Shown: one piece after another, positions 17,082-25,072 of the stretch | Layout: every line of letters begins with the position of its first letter | Numbering within the stretch: the stretch's first letter is position 1 | Assembly (NCBI GenBank): GCA_003574685.1 | Contig: QOCQ01000007.1 | Span: 148,154 to 212,153 of the forward strand | Length of the DNA: 64,000 nt | DNA from: Rhodospirillaceae bacterium SYSU D60007 | GTDB taxonomy: Bacteria > Pseudomonadota > Alphaproteobacteria > Reyranellales > Reyranellaceae | Direction: 5' to 3' | Notes under the pieces: generated by a model | The model's input: the letters and a program-made list of their open reading frames with translations, nothing else | The model's database searches: none | What the model was told of the DNA's origin: nothing | Program-made: the position numbers and the translations under genes

Positions 17082-17271
17082 GCCCGTTTTTCCCTTTCGG
17101 TTTCAATCATCTAAACGGCGATTCACCAACAGAGAGGTGTTGCAGTTTTGCAACGCAATACAAAAATTTGCGAGTGTCGCGGTTGGCTCACGCGGTTGAG
17201 CAAACCTCCGGCATCTGCACTCGCTGACAGATCAACGTCTTGCATTTCCTTGGCGGACCAGGAGAACCACA

Positions 17272-18774
17272 ATGCCACGCCGTAAAATCGTCATCGCCAT
17301 GATGATGCATGAGACCAACACCTTTTCGCCGGTGCCGACGCCCATCGGATCCTTCGGCCGGATGGGCGCAATGAGCGGTCAGGCGGCCATCGATGAGTTC
17401 ACCGGCACCAATACCCAGATCGGCGGCTTCATCGGCGTGGCCCGCGACATCGGTGCCGAGTTCACCGTCCCGATGGCGGCCAGCGCCCATCCCTCGGGTC
17501 TGGTTCAGAAAGCCGCCTTCGAAGAAATGTGTGATGCCATTGTCGGCGACATCCGCAAGGGCTGCGATGCCGCTTTTCTGGCGCTGCATGGCGCGATGGT
17601 GGCAGAGCATTTCGACGACGGCGAGGGTGAGCTGCTGCGCCGCATCCGCGCGGTGGCGCCCCGTCTGCCGATTGCCGTGGGTCTCGATTTCCATGCACAG
17701 ATGACGGCGGCCATGATCGACAACGCCACCGTCGTGACAGGCTACCGGACCTATCCGCATATCGACATGGCACACACGGCGCAGCGGGCCGGCCGCACCC
17801 TCGTACGGGCGCTGAACGGCGAGGTCGAGCCGAAGATGGTCTGGGGTTTCCGGCCCATGCTGACCAGCACCCTGTCGCATACACCATCGCGCCAGCCCAT
17901 GAAGGACATCATGGATCGCGCCAACGCCGCCGAGGATTCGGGCCAGGTGCTGAACGCCTCCGTGTTCGGCGGCTTTCCACAAGCGGATATTCCACACCTC
18001 TCCTGCTCGGCTGTCATCGTGTGCGACAAGCGCAGGGCGGAAGGCGAGGTGCTGCTGAACAGCCTGCTCGACACGGCATGGGAGCGGCGCGAGGCGTTCC
18101 TCTACAAGGGCGAGGCGCTGCCCGCACAGATCGCCCGCGCCCGCACGCTGGACGGCGGCCCGATCATCCTGGCCGATCACGGCGATAACACGGCTTCGGG
18201 CGGCACGCAGGACGTGATGAGCGTAGTGGAAGAGGCCATGAAGCAGGGTCTCGAGGACGTCGCTGCCGGGCCGATCTGGGATCCGCAGAGCGTGGAACAG
18301 ATGATCCAGGCCGGCATCGGCGCCACGGTGACCCTGGATCTCGGGGGCAAGGTCGACATGCCGCAGCTCAACCTCAAGGGCCGGCCCCTGCGCGTGACCG
18401 GCACCGTCAAGTGCATCACGGATGGCGAGTTCACCGTCACCGGGCCGATGGCCACCGGCACGAAGGTTCGCATGGGCCGCACCGCCGTGCTCGATACCGG
18501 CAAGATGCAGATCGTGGTGTCGGAAAAGCGCAGCGAACCGTTCGACCTCGGCGTCTTCACCCATTGCGGCATCGATCCGCGGCGCAAGAAATACGTGCTG
18601 ATCAAGTCGCGCCAGCACTTCCGTGCCGGCTTCGAGCCGATCGCGAAGCACATCGTGATGTGCGACGGCGACGGCGTCACCAGTTCCGACCTGAAGCTGT
18701 TCGACTACAAGAACCGGCGCCAGCCGCTCTACCCGTTCGAGCCCGACCTTCAGCTTCGCCGCAACGAAACCTGA
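17272..18774 (+). CDS. M81 family metallopeptidase (MlrC-like), copy 1
   Basis: A 500-residue protein of the microcystinase C/DUF1485 family. The N-terminus has the MMHETNTFSP motif (E14), and the likely zinc ligands are D139 and H141 in GLDFHAQ and H163 in TYPHIDM, a DxH...H pattern. LALHGAMVAE and the C-terminal SRQHFRAGFEPIAKHI are also typical. MlrC cleaves the linearised microcystin tetrapeptide; most homologues occur in bacteria that never meet microcystin and are thought to process other peptides. ATG 17272 follows AGGAGAACCACA. A second family member is encoded at 21891-23357. Confidence 0.92.
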   Translation: MPRRKIVIAMMMHETNTFSPVPTPIGSFGRMGAMSGQAAIDEFTGTNTQIGGFIGVARDIGAEFTVPMAASAHPSGLVQKAAFEEMCDAIVGDIRKGCDAAFLALHGAMVAEHFDDGEGELLRRIRAVAPRLPIAVGLDFHAQMTAAMIDNATVVTGYRTYPHIDMAHTAQRAGRTLVRALNGEVEPKMVWGFRPMLTSTLSHTPSRQPMKDIMDRANAAEDSGQVLNASVFGGFPQADIPHLSCSAVIVCDKRRAEGEVLLNSLLDTAWERREAFLYKGEALPAQIARARTLDGGPIILADHGDNTASGGTQDVMSVVEEAMKQGLEDVAAGPIWDPQSVEQMIQAGIGATVTLDLGGKVDMPQLNLKGRPLRVTGTVKCITDGEFTVTGPMATGTKVRMGRTAVLDTGKMQIVVSEKRSEPFDLGVFTHCGIDPRRKKYVLIKSRQHFRAGFEPIAKHIVMCDGDGVTSSDLKLFDYKNRRQPLYPFEPDLQLRRNET

Positions 18775-18809
18775 ACGCGCCGACTCGTTCGGCGGCGCGA
18801 TGGTCGGGG

Positions 18810-19232
18810 TCAACCCTGCCAAGGATCCAGCACGACGACGCCGGTGCCTTCAAAATCCCGGACGTTACGCGTAGCGACAGTCATGCCGTGAACGAGTGCC
18901 GTAGCGGCGATGAAGGCGTCGACCTCGTTGCGCCGATGGGGGACATGCAAATGTGCGCAACGCGTGGCTACGGCATCGTCGATAGGCAGGATGCGGCCTG
19001 CGAACTCCGGGCGGACGTGATTATCGAGCCAGGCGCGAAGACGTGCGCCCTGCGCTGGATCGCGGCGCTGAATACCCAGAGCACCGCGCTCCAGCTCGAG
19101 GATCGTGATCGCGGAGATGAAGAAGCTTTCCGCATCCTCTGCTTCGATCCATGCCGTGACCTTGGGGTCCGCTTTGCCATCGCCGATCTTGCGCAATTCG
19201 GACACGACATTGGTGTCGAGCAGACAACTCAA
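18810..19232 (-). CDS. vapC: PIN-domain toxin (VapC type)
   Basis: A 140-residue PIN ribonuclease with the expected four acidic residues: D6 in LLDTN, E46 in ITILELERG, D105 in NEVDAFIAA and D126 in TRNVRDFE. Such toxins cut tRNA or rRNA when freed from the antitoxin. The start is a TTG at 19232 that overlaps the antitoxin stop (cTTGAgt), indicating translational coupling. The wording is closest to the FitB-like branch. Its partner is the antitoxin gene just upstream. Confidence 0.93.
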   Translation of the reverse strand: MSCLLDTNVVSELRKIGDGKADPKVTAWIEAEDAESFFISAITILELERGALGIQRRDPAQGARLRAWLDNHVRPEFAGRILPIDDAVATRCAHLHVPHRRNEVDAFIAATALVHGMTVATRNVRDFEGTGVVVLDPWQG

Positions 19233-19483
19233 GACAGGTCGACTCCCCGCGGGGCGATCTTGACCCGTGGCGGGTCGAAGTCGATGTCCGACAAGCCAGG
19301 CATGGCCAACGCCTTGGCAAGACTGCGGCGCTTGCCAGTGAGGCGGCGAAAGTCGTCATAGGTCATCAACACGTGAGAGGGCTTGCCGCGATCGGTAATA
19401 ATGACCGGGCCGTCCTTGGCGGCCTTCTTGGCGCTGCTGACGTCATGGTTCAGTTCGCGGCTCGTGAGTGTCGTAGTGCTCAT
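19229..19483 (-). CDS. Phd/YefM-type antitoxin
   Basis: An 84-residue protein with the Phd/YefM N-terminal DNA-binding part: LTSRELNHDVSSAKKAAKDGPVIITDRGKPSHVLMTYDDFRRL. The C-terminal third is acidic and proline-containing, suited to wrapping the toxin. It neutralises the PIN toxin encoded directly downstream, and a near-perfect palindrome 11 bases upstream of its start is the likely operator. The start is ATG 19483. Pairing a Phd-type antitoxin with a PIN toxin is common. Confidence 0.93.
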   Translation of the reverse strand: MSTTTLTSRELNHDVSSAKKAAKDGPVIITDRGKPSHVLMTYDDFRRLTGKRRSLAKALAMPGLSDIDFDPPRVKIAPRGVDLS

Positions 19484-19493
19484 CGCTGACCCT

Positions 19494-19509
19494 GTAGGTA
19501 GTTACCTAC
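19494..19509. promoter_or_regulatory. Palindromic operator of the toxin-antitoxin operon
   Basis: GTAGGTA (19494-19500) and TACCTAC (19503-19509) are perfect inverted arms around GT. The site lies 11 bases upstream of the antitoxin start and just downstream of a possible -10 (CATATG on the minus strand). This is where Phd/YefM antitoxins usually bind to repress their own operon. Confidence 0.65.
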
Positions 19510-19728
19510 ATATGGGACGACTGTATAAAGCGCAAGCTGTGATCGCACCATGGCGCCCGGAGATGCTCTGGCCAAAGTCCTTCCGAATTGGGGTGGCGCG
19601 TCCGTCGATGATCATGGCTACTGCACATGACGAACTTACTGAGATTTGCTCGTCTTTCACGGCTGCAGTCGCGTGACGCTGCCAACACTGTATGATCCGG
19701 TGCACATCCACTTCGCCGGAACCACGCC

Positions 19729-21186
19729 ATGCCTGCCTATGACCTCATCCTCCGCAACGGCACGCTGATCGACGGCAGCGGCAAGCCGCGCCGCGCTGCC
19801 GACATTGCGGTCCGTGACGATCGTATCGCCGCGATCGGCGCGCCGGGCAGCCTGCGCGGCGATAACGAGTTCGATGTTGCGGGGAAGGTCGTCGCGCCGG
19901 GATTCATCGACGTGCACACGCACGACGACACGGCACTGATCGAAAACCCCGGCATGGCGATGAAGGCAAGCCAGGGCGTGACCACGGTGGTCTGCGGTAA
20001 TTGCGGCGCCAGCCCCGCGCCCTACATCCGCCTGCAGGATACGCCGCATTTCCTGTCGCTGATCGTCAAGAAGGACGCCTTTCTGTCGCGCACCTTTGCC
20101 GAGTTCGCCGGCAAGGTCGAGGCAGCGCGCCCCGCCATCAACGGCGCCTTTCTCGTGGGTCACTCGACGCTGCGGCTGAGCGTCATGGGCAACGACCTCG
20201 ACCGCGCCGCCCGTTCGGACGAGGTGTCCGCCATGCGCGACATGCTCGATGGCGCGCTCGGCGACGGCGCGATCGGCATGTCGAGCGGTCTCTTCTATCC
20301 GCCGGCGATGCACGCCACGACCGACGAAGTGGCGGAGATTGCCGCACCTTTGGGCAAGCACAAGGCCGTGTACACCGCGCACATGCGCGATGAGGGTAAC
20401 GAGATCCTCCAGGCCATGGACGAGACCTTCGAGATCGGCCGCCGTGCCGGCGCTTCCATCGTGGTGTCGCATCACAAATGCTCCAGCCGGCAAAATTTCG
20501 GCCGGATGCGCGAGACGCTGCCGAAATTCGAGGCCGCCGCAAAGGACTGGCCGATCGCCTTCGACGTCTATCCCTATGTCGCGGGCTCCACGATTCTGCG
20601 CAAGGAGATGATAGACCGCGCCGACAAGGTGCTGGTCACCTGGTCGGATGCCTTGCCCGCCGCCAGCGGCCGCGACCTGCGCGACGTGGCGAAGGAGCTG
20701 GGCTGCACCGTGCACGAGGCGGCGGATCGCCTGCAGCCGGCCGGCGCCATCTATTTCCAGATGAGCGAGGCGGACGTGCAGAAGGCGCTGTCACATCCCA
20801 TGGCGATGATCGGCAGCGACGGCCTGCCGCTCGACAAGCATCCTCACCCCCGGCTCTGGGGCACCTTCCCGCGCGTGCTGGGCCACTACAGCCGCGATCT
20901 GAAGCTGTTTCCGCTGGAGGATGCCGTGCGGCGCATGACATCGCTGTCGGCAAGGAATTTCGGCCTGTCGAAGCGCGGCCTGGTGCGCGAAGGCTACTAT
21001 GCCGATCTGTGCGTCTTCGATCCGGATACCGTGGCCGACACCGCCACGTTCGAAGCCCCGGTCATGCCCGCGCGCGGCATCGAACTGACCATCTGCAACG
21101 GCATCCCCGTATGGCAAGCCGGCAAGGCCACCGACCGCTATCCCGGCCGCGTGCTGAGACTGCAGGAGTTGAAGGCCGAAGCCTGA
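19729..21186 (+). CDS. N-acyl-D-amino-acid deacylase (D-aminoacylase) family
   Basis: A 485-residue amidohydrolase. PGFIDVHTHDD (H63, H65) is the first metal motif, VVCGNCGAS carries the conserved cysteine, HSTLRLSVMG and MSSGLFYPPAMHATTDE are D-aminoacylase-type, and MIGSDGLPLDKHPHPRLWGTFPRVLGHY near residue 363 is diagnostic for the family. It hydrolyses N-acyl-D-amino acids to D-amino acids plus a fatty or acetic acid. It starts at ATG 19729 and stands alone on the plus strand. It fits a scavenging role with the M81 and formylglutamate-hydrolase genes nearby. Confidence 0.93.
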   Translation: MPAYDLILRNGTLIDGSGKPRRAADIAVRDDRIAAIGAPGSLRGDNEFDVAGKVVAPGFIDVHTHDDTALIENPGMAMKASQGVTTVVCGNCGASPAPYIRLQDTPHFLSLIVKKDAFLSRTFAEFAGKVEAARPAINGAFLVGHSTLRLSVMGNDLDRAARSDEVSAMRDMLDGALGDGAIGMSSGLFYPPAMHATTDEVAEIAAPLGKHKAVYTAHMRDEGNEILQAMDETFEIGRRAGASIVVSHHKCSSRQNFGRMRETLPKFEAAAKDWPIAFDVYPYVAGSTILRKEMIDRADKVLVTWSDALPAASGRDLRDVAKELGCTVHEAADRLQPAGAIYFQMSEADVQKALSHPMAMIGSDGLPLDKHPHPRLWGTFPRVLGHYSRDLKLFPLEDAVRRMTSLSARNFGLSKRGLVREGYYADLCVFDPDTVADTATFEAPVMPARGIELTICNGIPVWQAGKATDRYPGRVLRLQELKAEA

Positions 21187-21195
21187 TGACGGGCG

Positions 21196-21437
21196 TGGGA
21201 GCGCCGGCTTCCAGCCGGCCCCACGGCGAACGCTGCCAACCGTTTGTTGGAGAGGTCAGGCGCGTTCTGGGCATTCTTCGATCGCTACGTGCGCGATGAT
21301 AACCACTTCGTTGCAGCGCGGAGCTACATCGAGGACAACCCCGTGAAAGCCGGCCTGGTGAAACTGCCGGGCGATTGGCAATGGAGCAGTGCCCGTCGGC
21401 GTGTCGGATGAAAGCCGGCTGGAAGCCGGCGCTCCCA
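21196..21437. repeat. REP palindromes flanking a transposase remnant
   Basis: The sequence TGGGAGCGCCGGCTTCCAGCCGGC at 21196-21220 recurs inverted at 21413-21437 with one mismatch. Each arm is itself a small hairpin (GCCGGCT-TCC-AGCCGGC). The same element forms a tight inverted pair at 33546-33616. The two arms enclose a fragment of a REP-associated transposase gene. Confidence 0.85.
21223..21411 (+). pseudogene. C-terminal remnant of a REP-associated tyrosine transposase (RAYT)
   Basis: Frame 21223-21411 reads NRLLERSGAFW, FFDRYVRDDNHFVAA, YIEDNPVKAGLV and DWQWSSAR before a TGA. These are the C-terminal hallmarks of the Y1/IS200-like RAYT family (FW..(E)YFDRYVRD, YIENNPVKAGL, DWPWSSA). The catalytic HxH and tyrosine regions expected upstream are absent, and two residues seem to be missing in the FW-FFD stretch. 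REP palindromes lie directly on both sides, so this is the decayed transposase of the same repeat family. It occupies most of the 333-base gap between the D-aminoacylase and DUF805 genes and has no start of its own. Confidence 0.8.
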
Positions 21438-21519
21438 CAATTTGCGCTCGCAAGCGGGTGCTCACTCTGTTATATGCGGTATTGGCGTGCAGTCTGCCGC
21501 CACCCGTGGGGAGTCTCCA

Positions 21520-21894
21520 ATGAACAATCTGCTTTTCAGCTTCGACGGCCGCATCAACCGCGCCCGGTTCTGGACGGGCGTCGCGGTACTGGTCGCTATC
21601 TACATCGTGCTTCTGGTCATCAACCTCGTCGCCGGGCTGATGTTCGGCGAGAGCATCGTCACCCTGCTGGTCGGTATCGTGTCGATCGCGGCCTACCTGG
21701 CGATGATCTGGCCGTCGATCGCGCTGGGCGTGAAGCGCTTCCACGATCGCAACAAGTCGGGCTGGTGGGTGCTGATCTCGCTGGTGCCGATCATCGGCGG
21801 CATCTGGTACCTCGTCGAGTGCGGCTTCCTCGAGGGCACCAGGGGCCCGAACCAGTTCGGCCCCGATCCGCTGCCGTCTCCGGCCCTTGCCTAG
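21520..21894 (+). CDS. DUF805 family membrane protein
   Basis: A 124-residue protein with the DUF805 opening LFSFDGRINRARFW, three to four hydrophobic segments (about residues 18-42, 48-70, 83-100), and the conserved ALGVKRFHDRNKSGWW motif. The family is widespread in inner membranes and has no known reaction. The ATG at 21520 is preceded by GGGGAG. Its 3' end overlaps the convergent M81 gene by four bases. Confidence 0.9.
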   Translation: MNNLLFSFDGRINRARFWTGVAVLVAIYIVLLVINLVAGLMFGESIVTLLVGIVSIAAYLAMIWPSIALGVKRFHDRNKSGWWVLISLVPIIGGIWYLVECGFLEGTRGPNQFGPDPLPSPALA

Positions 21895-23357
21895 CCGGCG
21901 AAGGGATCGGCCACGAACGGCCACTGCGCGCGGGACGCCTTCTTGTAGGGCATCTTCAGGAAGTCGGGCGCCACGGCGCCCGGCACGGCAACGTAGAGAA
22001 TCTCTGACGCGACCGGGGCATATTCGGCGTGGAAGTGCTGCATCGACTTCACGACCACAACCTTCCTTGCCGCCGGATCGACACCGACGTTCGTGAACGC
22101 ATCGACGCTTTTGCATTGCGCGCGCAGCGTGTTGCAGACCACGGCAATGCCATTGACGTCGAAAGCGGCCATATCGCCGACCGCGACATGGCCGTTGCCG
22201 AAGCCTTTGGTCTGAGCATCGCGCTTAAGGCCGATCACGCGGGCCCGCACGTCCAGCGCCGGACCTGACATCGGCCCCAGCTTGCCGCCCAGCCGCAGAT
22301 CGAGCTCGGCGCCCTCACCCACCTCGAAGCCCAGCCGCACGGCCATCGGATCCCAGAACATGGCGATGGCGGCATCCCGGATGCCGCGTTCCAGCATGGC
22401 CTGGAGAATGAACGTGGAATCGCTGGCCGCACCGCCGCCGGCGTTGTCGGACACGTCGGCCAACACCAGCGGCTTCGGCTGGTTGTGCGTCATGGCCCGT
22501 GCCAGCGCCTGGTCGAGGCTGGCATAGGCGGGCTGCGTCTGCTCGCGCAGGCGGAAGAACTCCATGCCCAGCTCGCGCGCCATCCGCTCGGCCTTGGGGC
22601 GATCGTTGTCCGTGACCACGAGGATCTTGCTGCCCATGTCGGGCACGTCGGCCCAGGGAAAGCCGTGGATCACCGACACCGACAGGACGCCGTCCTTGCC
22701 CTGCAGGGCCGTGCATTTGTCGACGAAACCACGCATGGGCTGGCGCGTGGTGTGGAACACGCCCACCGTACGGCAGTCGAACCAGCCCATCACCGGCTTG
22801 GTGCGCCCCTCCACCGCGTCGGCAATCAGCTCGAAGACGTCGACCGCGCGGTCGACGACGTCGACGTGCGGATACTCCTTGAACAGCACGATGGCGGTAG
22901 CGTTGTCGAGTTTCTGGCGGCCGACATTGGCATGAAGGTCGAGCTCGACACCGACCGGCACATCCGGACCTACGGTCTTGCGCACATGCGCCAGCAGATC
23001 CCCTTCGGCATCGTCATAACCCTCGGCCACCATCGCGCCGTGGAGGCAGAGCAGCACGGCATCGACCGGCAATGCGGCTTTCAGGTCGGCGATGATCTCA
23101 TCGCGGAAATCCTCGTAGACCTTGCGCACCGTCTTGCCAGCGGGCTGCGCGAAGGCGCAGAGGCTTTCCACCACTTGCCAGCCGCGCTTACCGGCCATGC
23201 GCCGCCACATGGCCAGCGGCCCGGCAAACATCGGCGGGTTGTCGCCGTAGCTGGCGCGGCGGTACAGGCAAGTGTCCTGAAAGAGCTGCAGGCCGGTGGG
23301 CAGGGAGGAAAAGGTATTGGTTTCGGTGCCGAGCGTGGCAGTGAAGATCTTTGTCAT
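21891..23357 (-). CDS. M81 family metallopeptidase (MlrC-like), copy 2
   Basis: A 488-residue homologue of the gene at 17272 with TETNTFS (E12), LLCLHGAMVAEGYDDAEGDLL, likely zinc ligands D140 and H142 in ELDLHAN and H164 in EYPHVDV, and VKSMQHFHAEYAPVA near the C-terminus. The two copies differ at many positions, so they are old paralogues and not a recent duplication, and they probably differ in substrate. The start is ATG 23357. It is likely transcribed alone, since the upstream gene at 23433 is another small membrane protein on the same strand 75 bases away. Confidence 0.92.
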   Translation of the reverse strand: MTKIFTATLGTETNTFSSLPTGLQLFQDTCLYRRASYGDNPPMFAGPLAMWRRMAGKRGWQVVESLCAFAQPAGKTVRKVYEDFRDEIIADLKAALPVDAVLLCLHGAMVAEGYDDAEGDLLAHVRKTVGPDVPVGVELDLHANVGRQKLDNATAIVLFKEYPHVDVVDRAVDVFELIADAVEGRTKPVMGWFDCRTVGVFHTTRQPMRGFVDKCTALQGKDGVLSVSVIHGFPWADVPDMGSKILVVTDNDRPKAERMARELGMEFFRLREQTQPAYASLDQALARAMTHNQPKPLVLADVSDNAGGGAASDSTFILQAMLERGIRDAAIAMFWDPMAVRLGFEVGEGAELDLRLGGKLGPMSGPALDVRARVIGLKRDAQTKGFGNGHVAVGDMAAFDVNGIAVVCNTLRAQCKSVDAFTNVGVDPAARKVVVVKSMQHFHAEYAPVASEILYVAVPGAVAPDFLKMPYKKASRAQWPFVADPFAG

Positions 23358-23432
23358 GGCCGGGCGACGCTACCCGGTCCGGGCCTGCCGATGAAAGCAC
23401 CAACGCACGCCCGCAACCCGGGCATGCGCGTA

Positions 23433-23696
23433 CTAGCGGCGATCGACGATCGTGTAGTCGGCGTCGCTGACGCGGCGGCGGACCGGCACCCGAACGGGTA
23501 CGGTGCGGCGCTGGCGGAAGAAGCCCGAGAACCAGTCGCGCGCCTTGAAGACCAGCGCGCCAATCACGACAGCCACGACCCCGGCCGCCACGATGGCCAG
23601 CCCGAAAGCCAGCATCGCGATCACCGCGACGGCGACCACGAGGCCACGCAGCCAGAGGCCCAGCGGCAGGCGGGACAGTGCATGCAGGATATTCAT
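23433..23696 (-). CDS. Small membrane protein with basic tail, hypothetical
   Basis: An 87-residue protein starting at ATG 23696. Residues about 17-50 form a long or double hydrophobic region; the C-terminal 35 residues are strongly basic (FFRQRRTVPVRVPVRRR) and end DADYTIVDRR. No family recognised. It is the last gene on the minus strand downstream of the cyclase/FHA gene, with a 121-base gap that contains a tandem direct repeat and a small hairpin, so it probably has its own promoter. It could be an anchor or accessory of the signalling cluster upstream, which is speculation. Confidence 0.6.
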   Translation of the reverse strand: MNILHALSRLPLGLWLRGLVVAVAVIAMLAFGLAIVAAGVVAVVIGALVFKARDWFSGFFRQRRTVPVRVPVRRRVSDADYTIVDRR

Positions 23697-23731
23697 CGGC
23701 CGGACTCCCTGAACCTCCCGGCGGTGGTCAA

Positions 23732-23749
23732 TTGAGACACCTTGAGACA
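23732..23749. repeat. Tandem direct repeat TTGAGACA with 10-base period
   Basis: TTGAGACA occurs at 23732-23739 and again at 23742-23749, one helical turn apart, about 36 bases upstream of the start of the small membrane protein gene. Such spacing is typical of a binding site for two regulator molecules on one DNA face. It could equally be chance. Confidence 0.4.
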
Positions 23750-23817
23750 GATAAGAGGCATGTTTCCTTTTCGTCCCCCTATGTAGGGGCTACCGACGGG
23801 CTTGTCACCCCGGCTTC

Positions 23818-25065
23818 CTAACTTCTTGATATAATTACCTTAATCTCACCGAGACTCACCCGGCTGCCGTCTTGCAGCGGTGCGGGCTGAAACGGCGCCA
23901 GGCGCCTGCCGTCCACGGCGGTGCCGTTGGTCGAGTTCAGGTCCTCTACGGTCAGCGTGCCGCCCGTCAGCCGGAACCGGGCATGGCGGCGGGAGATGCT
24001 GTCGTTCTCCACCGTGAGCTGGCAGTAGCGCGACATGCGGCCGAAGATGATGCCCTCCTCCTGCGACAGCAGCGCCCCTTCCAGCCGCATGTCCACCGGC
24101 GCGCCAGCACGATCGGCCCCGATCATGCGCCACGCCCCCGCCGGCAGCGGTGCAAACAGCGGCTGGTCCATTCGCCCGGTCGGCACCGAGCTCTGGCTGG
24201 GATATGGGCCGGCCGAGGGCGGGGGCTCGAACAGCGGCGGCACGGGTGCCGAGGGTCCTGGCGGGAAAGGTGGTGGAGGCGCAGGCGCTGGCCCGAAGCC
24301 TGGTGCGGTCTGATAGCCCTGCTGGGGCGGCGGCGGTGCGAAGGACGGCCCCGGCGCCGGATATCCCGACGGGGGCGGCTGAAAGGGGATGGGCTGCGCG
24401 ACAGGCGGACCCACGGGCGTGAAGCCCGGCCGCGACACGGGCGCGGAAACGGTCGGAACACGCGACGGAGGCGCTGCGGCGGCCGCCGGCTGCGCGGAAG
24501 GCAGCGGGCCGGCCGCCCCGGGCAGCACCGTGAAGGCGTCGGAGCCGGCCTCGGCTGGCAGCACGAGGTGCACCCGTACCGGGCGTGAGATGTTCTTCAC
24601 CTGCCGGTCGCCCAAGTCCTGGAAGCGGAAGCCCACCTTGCCCTCGACCGCCTCGCGCACCCGGGAGGACACGATCACCGTGCCCGGCTCGGCCAGCGCC
24701 TGGATGCGCGCCGCGAGATTGACCTCGTCGCCGAAGATATTGTCGCCATCGACGATCACCTCGCCGAGGTTCAGCCCGATGCGCAGTGTGACGTGCCGGT
24801 CCGGCGGCCGGCCGGCGTTGCGCTCGGCCATCGCCACCTGCAGCTCCATGGCGCAGCGCACGGCGGCGACGCTGCTGCCGAACTCGACCAGCATGGCGTC
24901 ACCGGCGGTGTTCACCAGCCGCCCGGAGTTCCGGCCCAGCGCCGGCAGCCAGACATTGTCGAACAGCGTCTTCAGCTCGCGGAAGGTGCGCGTCTCCGCC
25001 CCCTCCATGAGCCGGCTGTAGCCGACCACGTCAGCATGCAGGATGGCGGCCAGCCGCCGGTCCAT
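23818..25065 (-). CDS. Adenylate/guanylate cyclase domain protein with C-terminal FHA domain
   Basis: A 415-residue soluble protein. Residues 1-170 are a class III cyclase domain: AAILHADVVGYSRLM with metal aspartate D12, NTAGDAMLVEF with the second aspartate D56, and GDEVNLAARIQALA. Residues about 180-310 are a proline-rich linker. Residues about 330-415 are an FHA domain with IIFGR, ISRRHARF and LNSTNGT, which binds phosphothreonine. The design suggests a nucleotide cyclase whose position or activity depends on a phosphorylated partner, most simply the Ser/Thr kinase encoded at 26187. It starts seven bases after the transglutaminase-like gene, so the two are cotranscribed. Confidence 0.92.
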   Translation of the reverse strand: MDRRLAAILHADVVGYSRLMEGAETRTFRELKTLFDNVWLPALGRNSGRLVNTAGDAMLVEFGSSVAAVRCAMELQVAMAERNAGRPPDRHVTLRIGLNLGEVIVDGDNIFGDEVNLAARIQALAEPGTVIVSSRVREAVEGKVGFRFQDLGDRQVKNISRPVRVHLVLPAEAGSDAFTVLPGAAGPLPSAQPAAAAAPPSRVPTVSAPVSRPGFTPVGPPVAQPIPFQPPPSGYPAPGPSFAPPPPQQGYQTAPGFGPAPAPPPPFPPGPSAPVPPLFEPPPSAGPYPSQSSVPTGRMDQPLFAPLPAGAWRMIGADRAGAPVDMRLEGALLSQEEGIIFGRMSRYCQLTVENDSISRRHARFRLTGGTLTVEDLNSTNGTAVDGRRLAPFQPAPLQDGSRVSLGEIKVIISRS

Positions 25066-25072
25066 GACGTCC

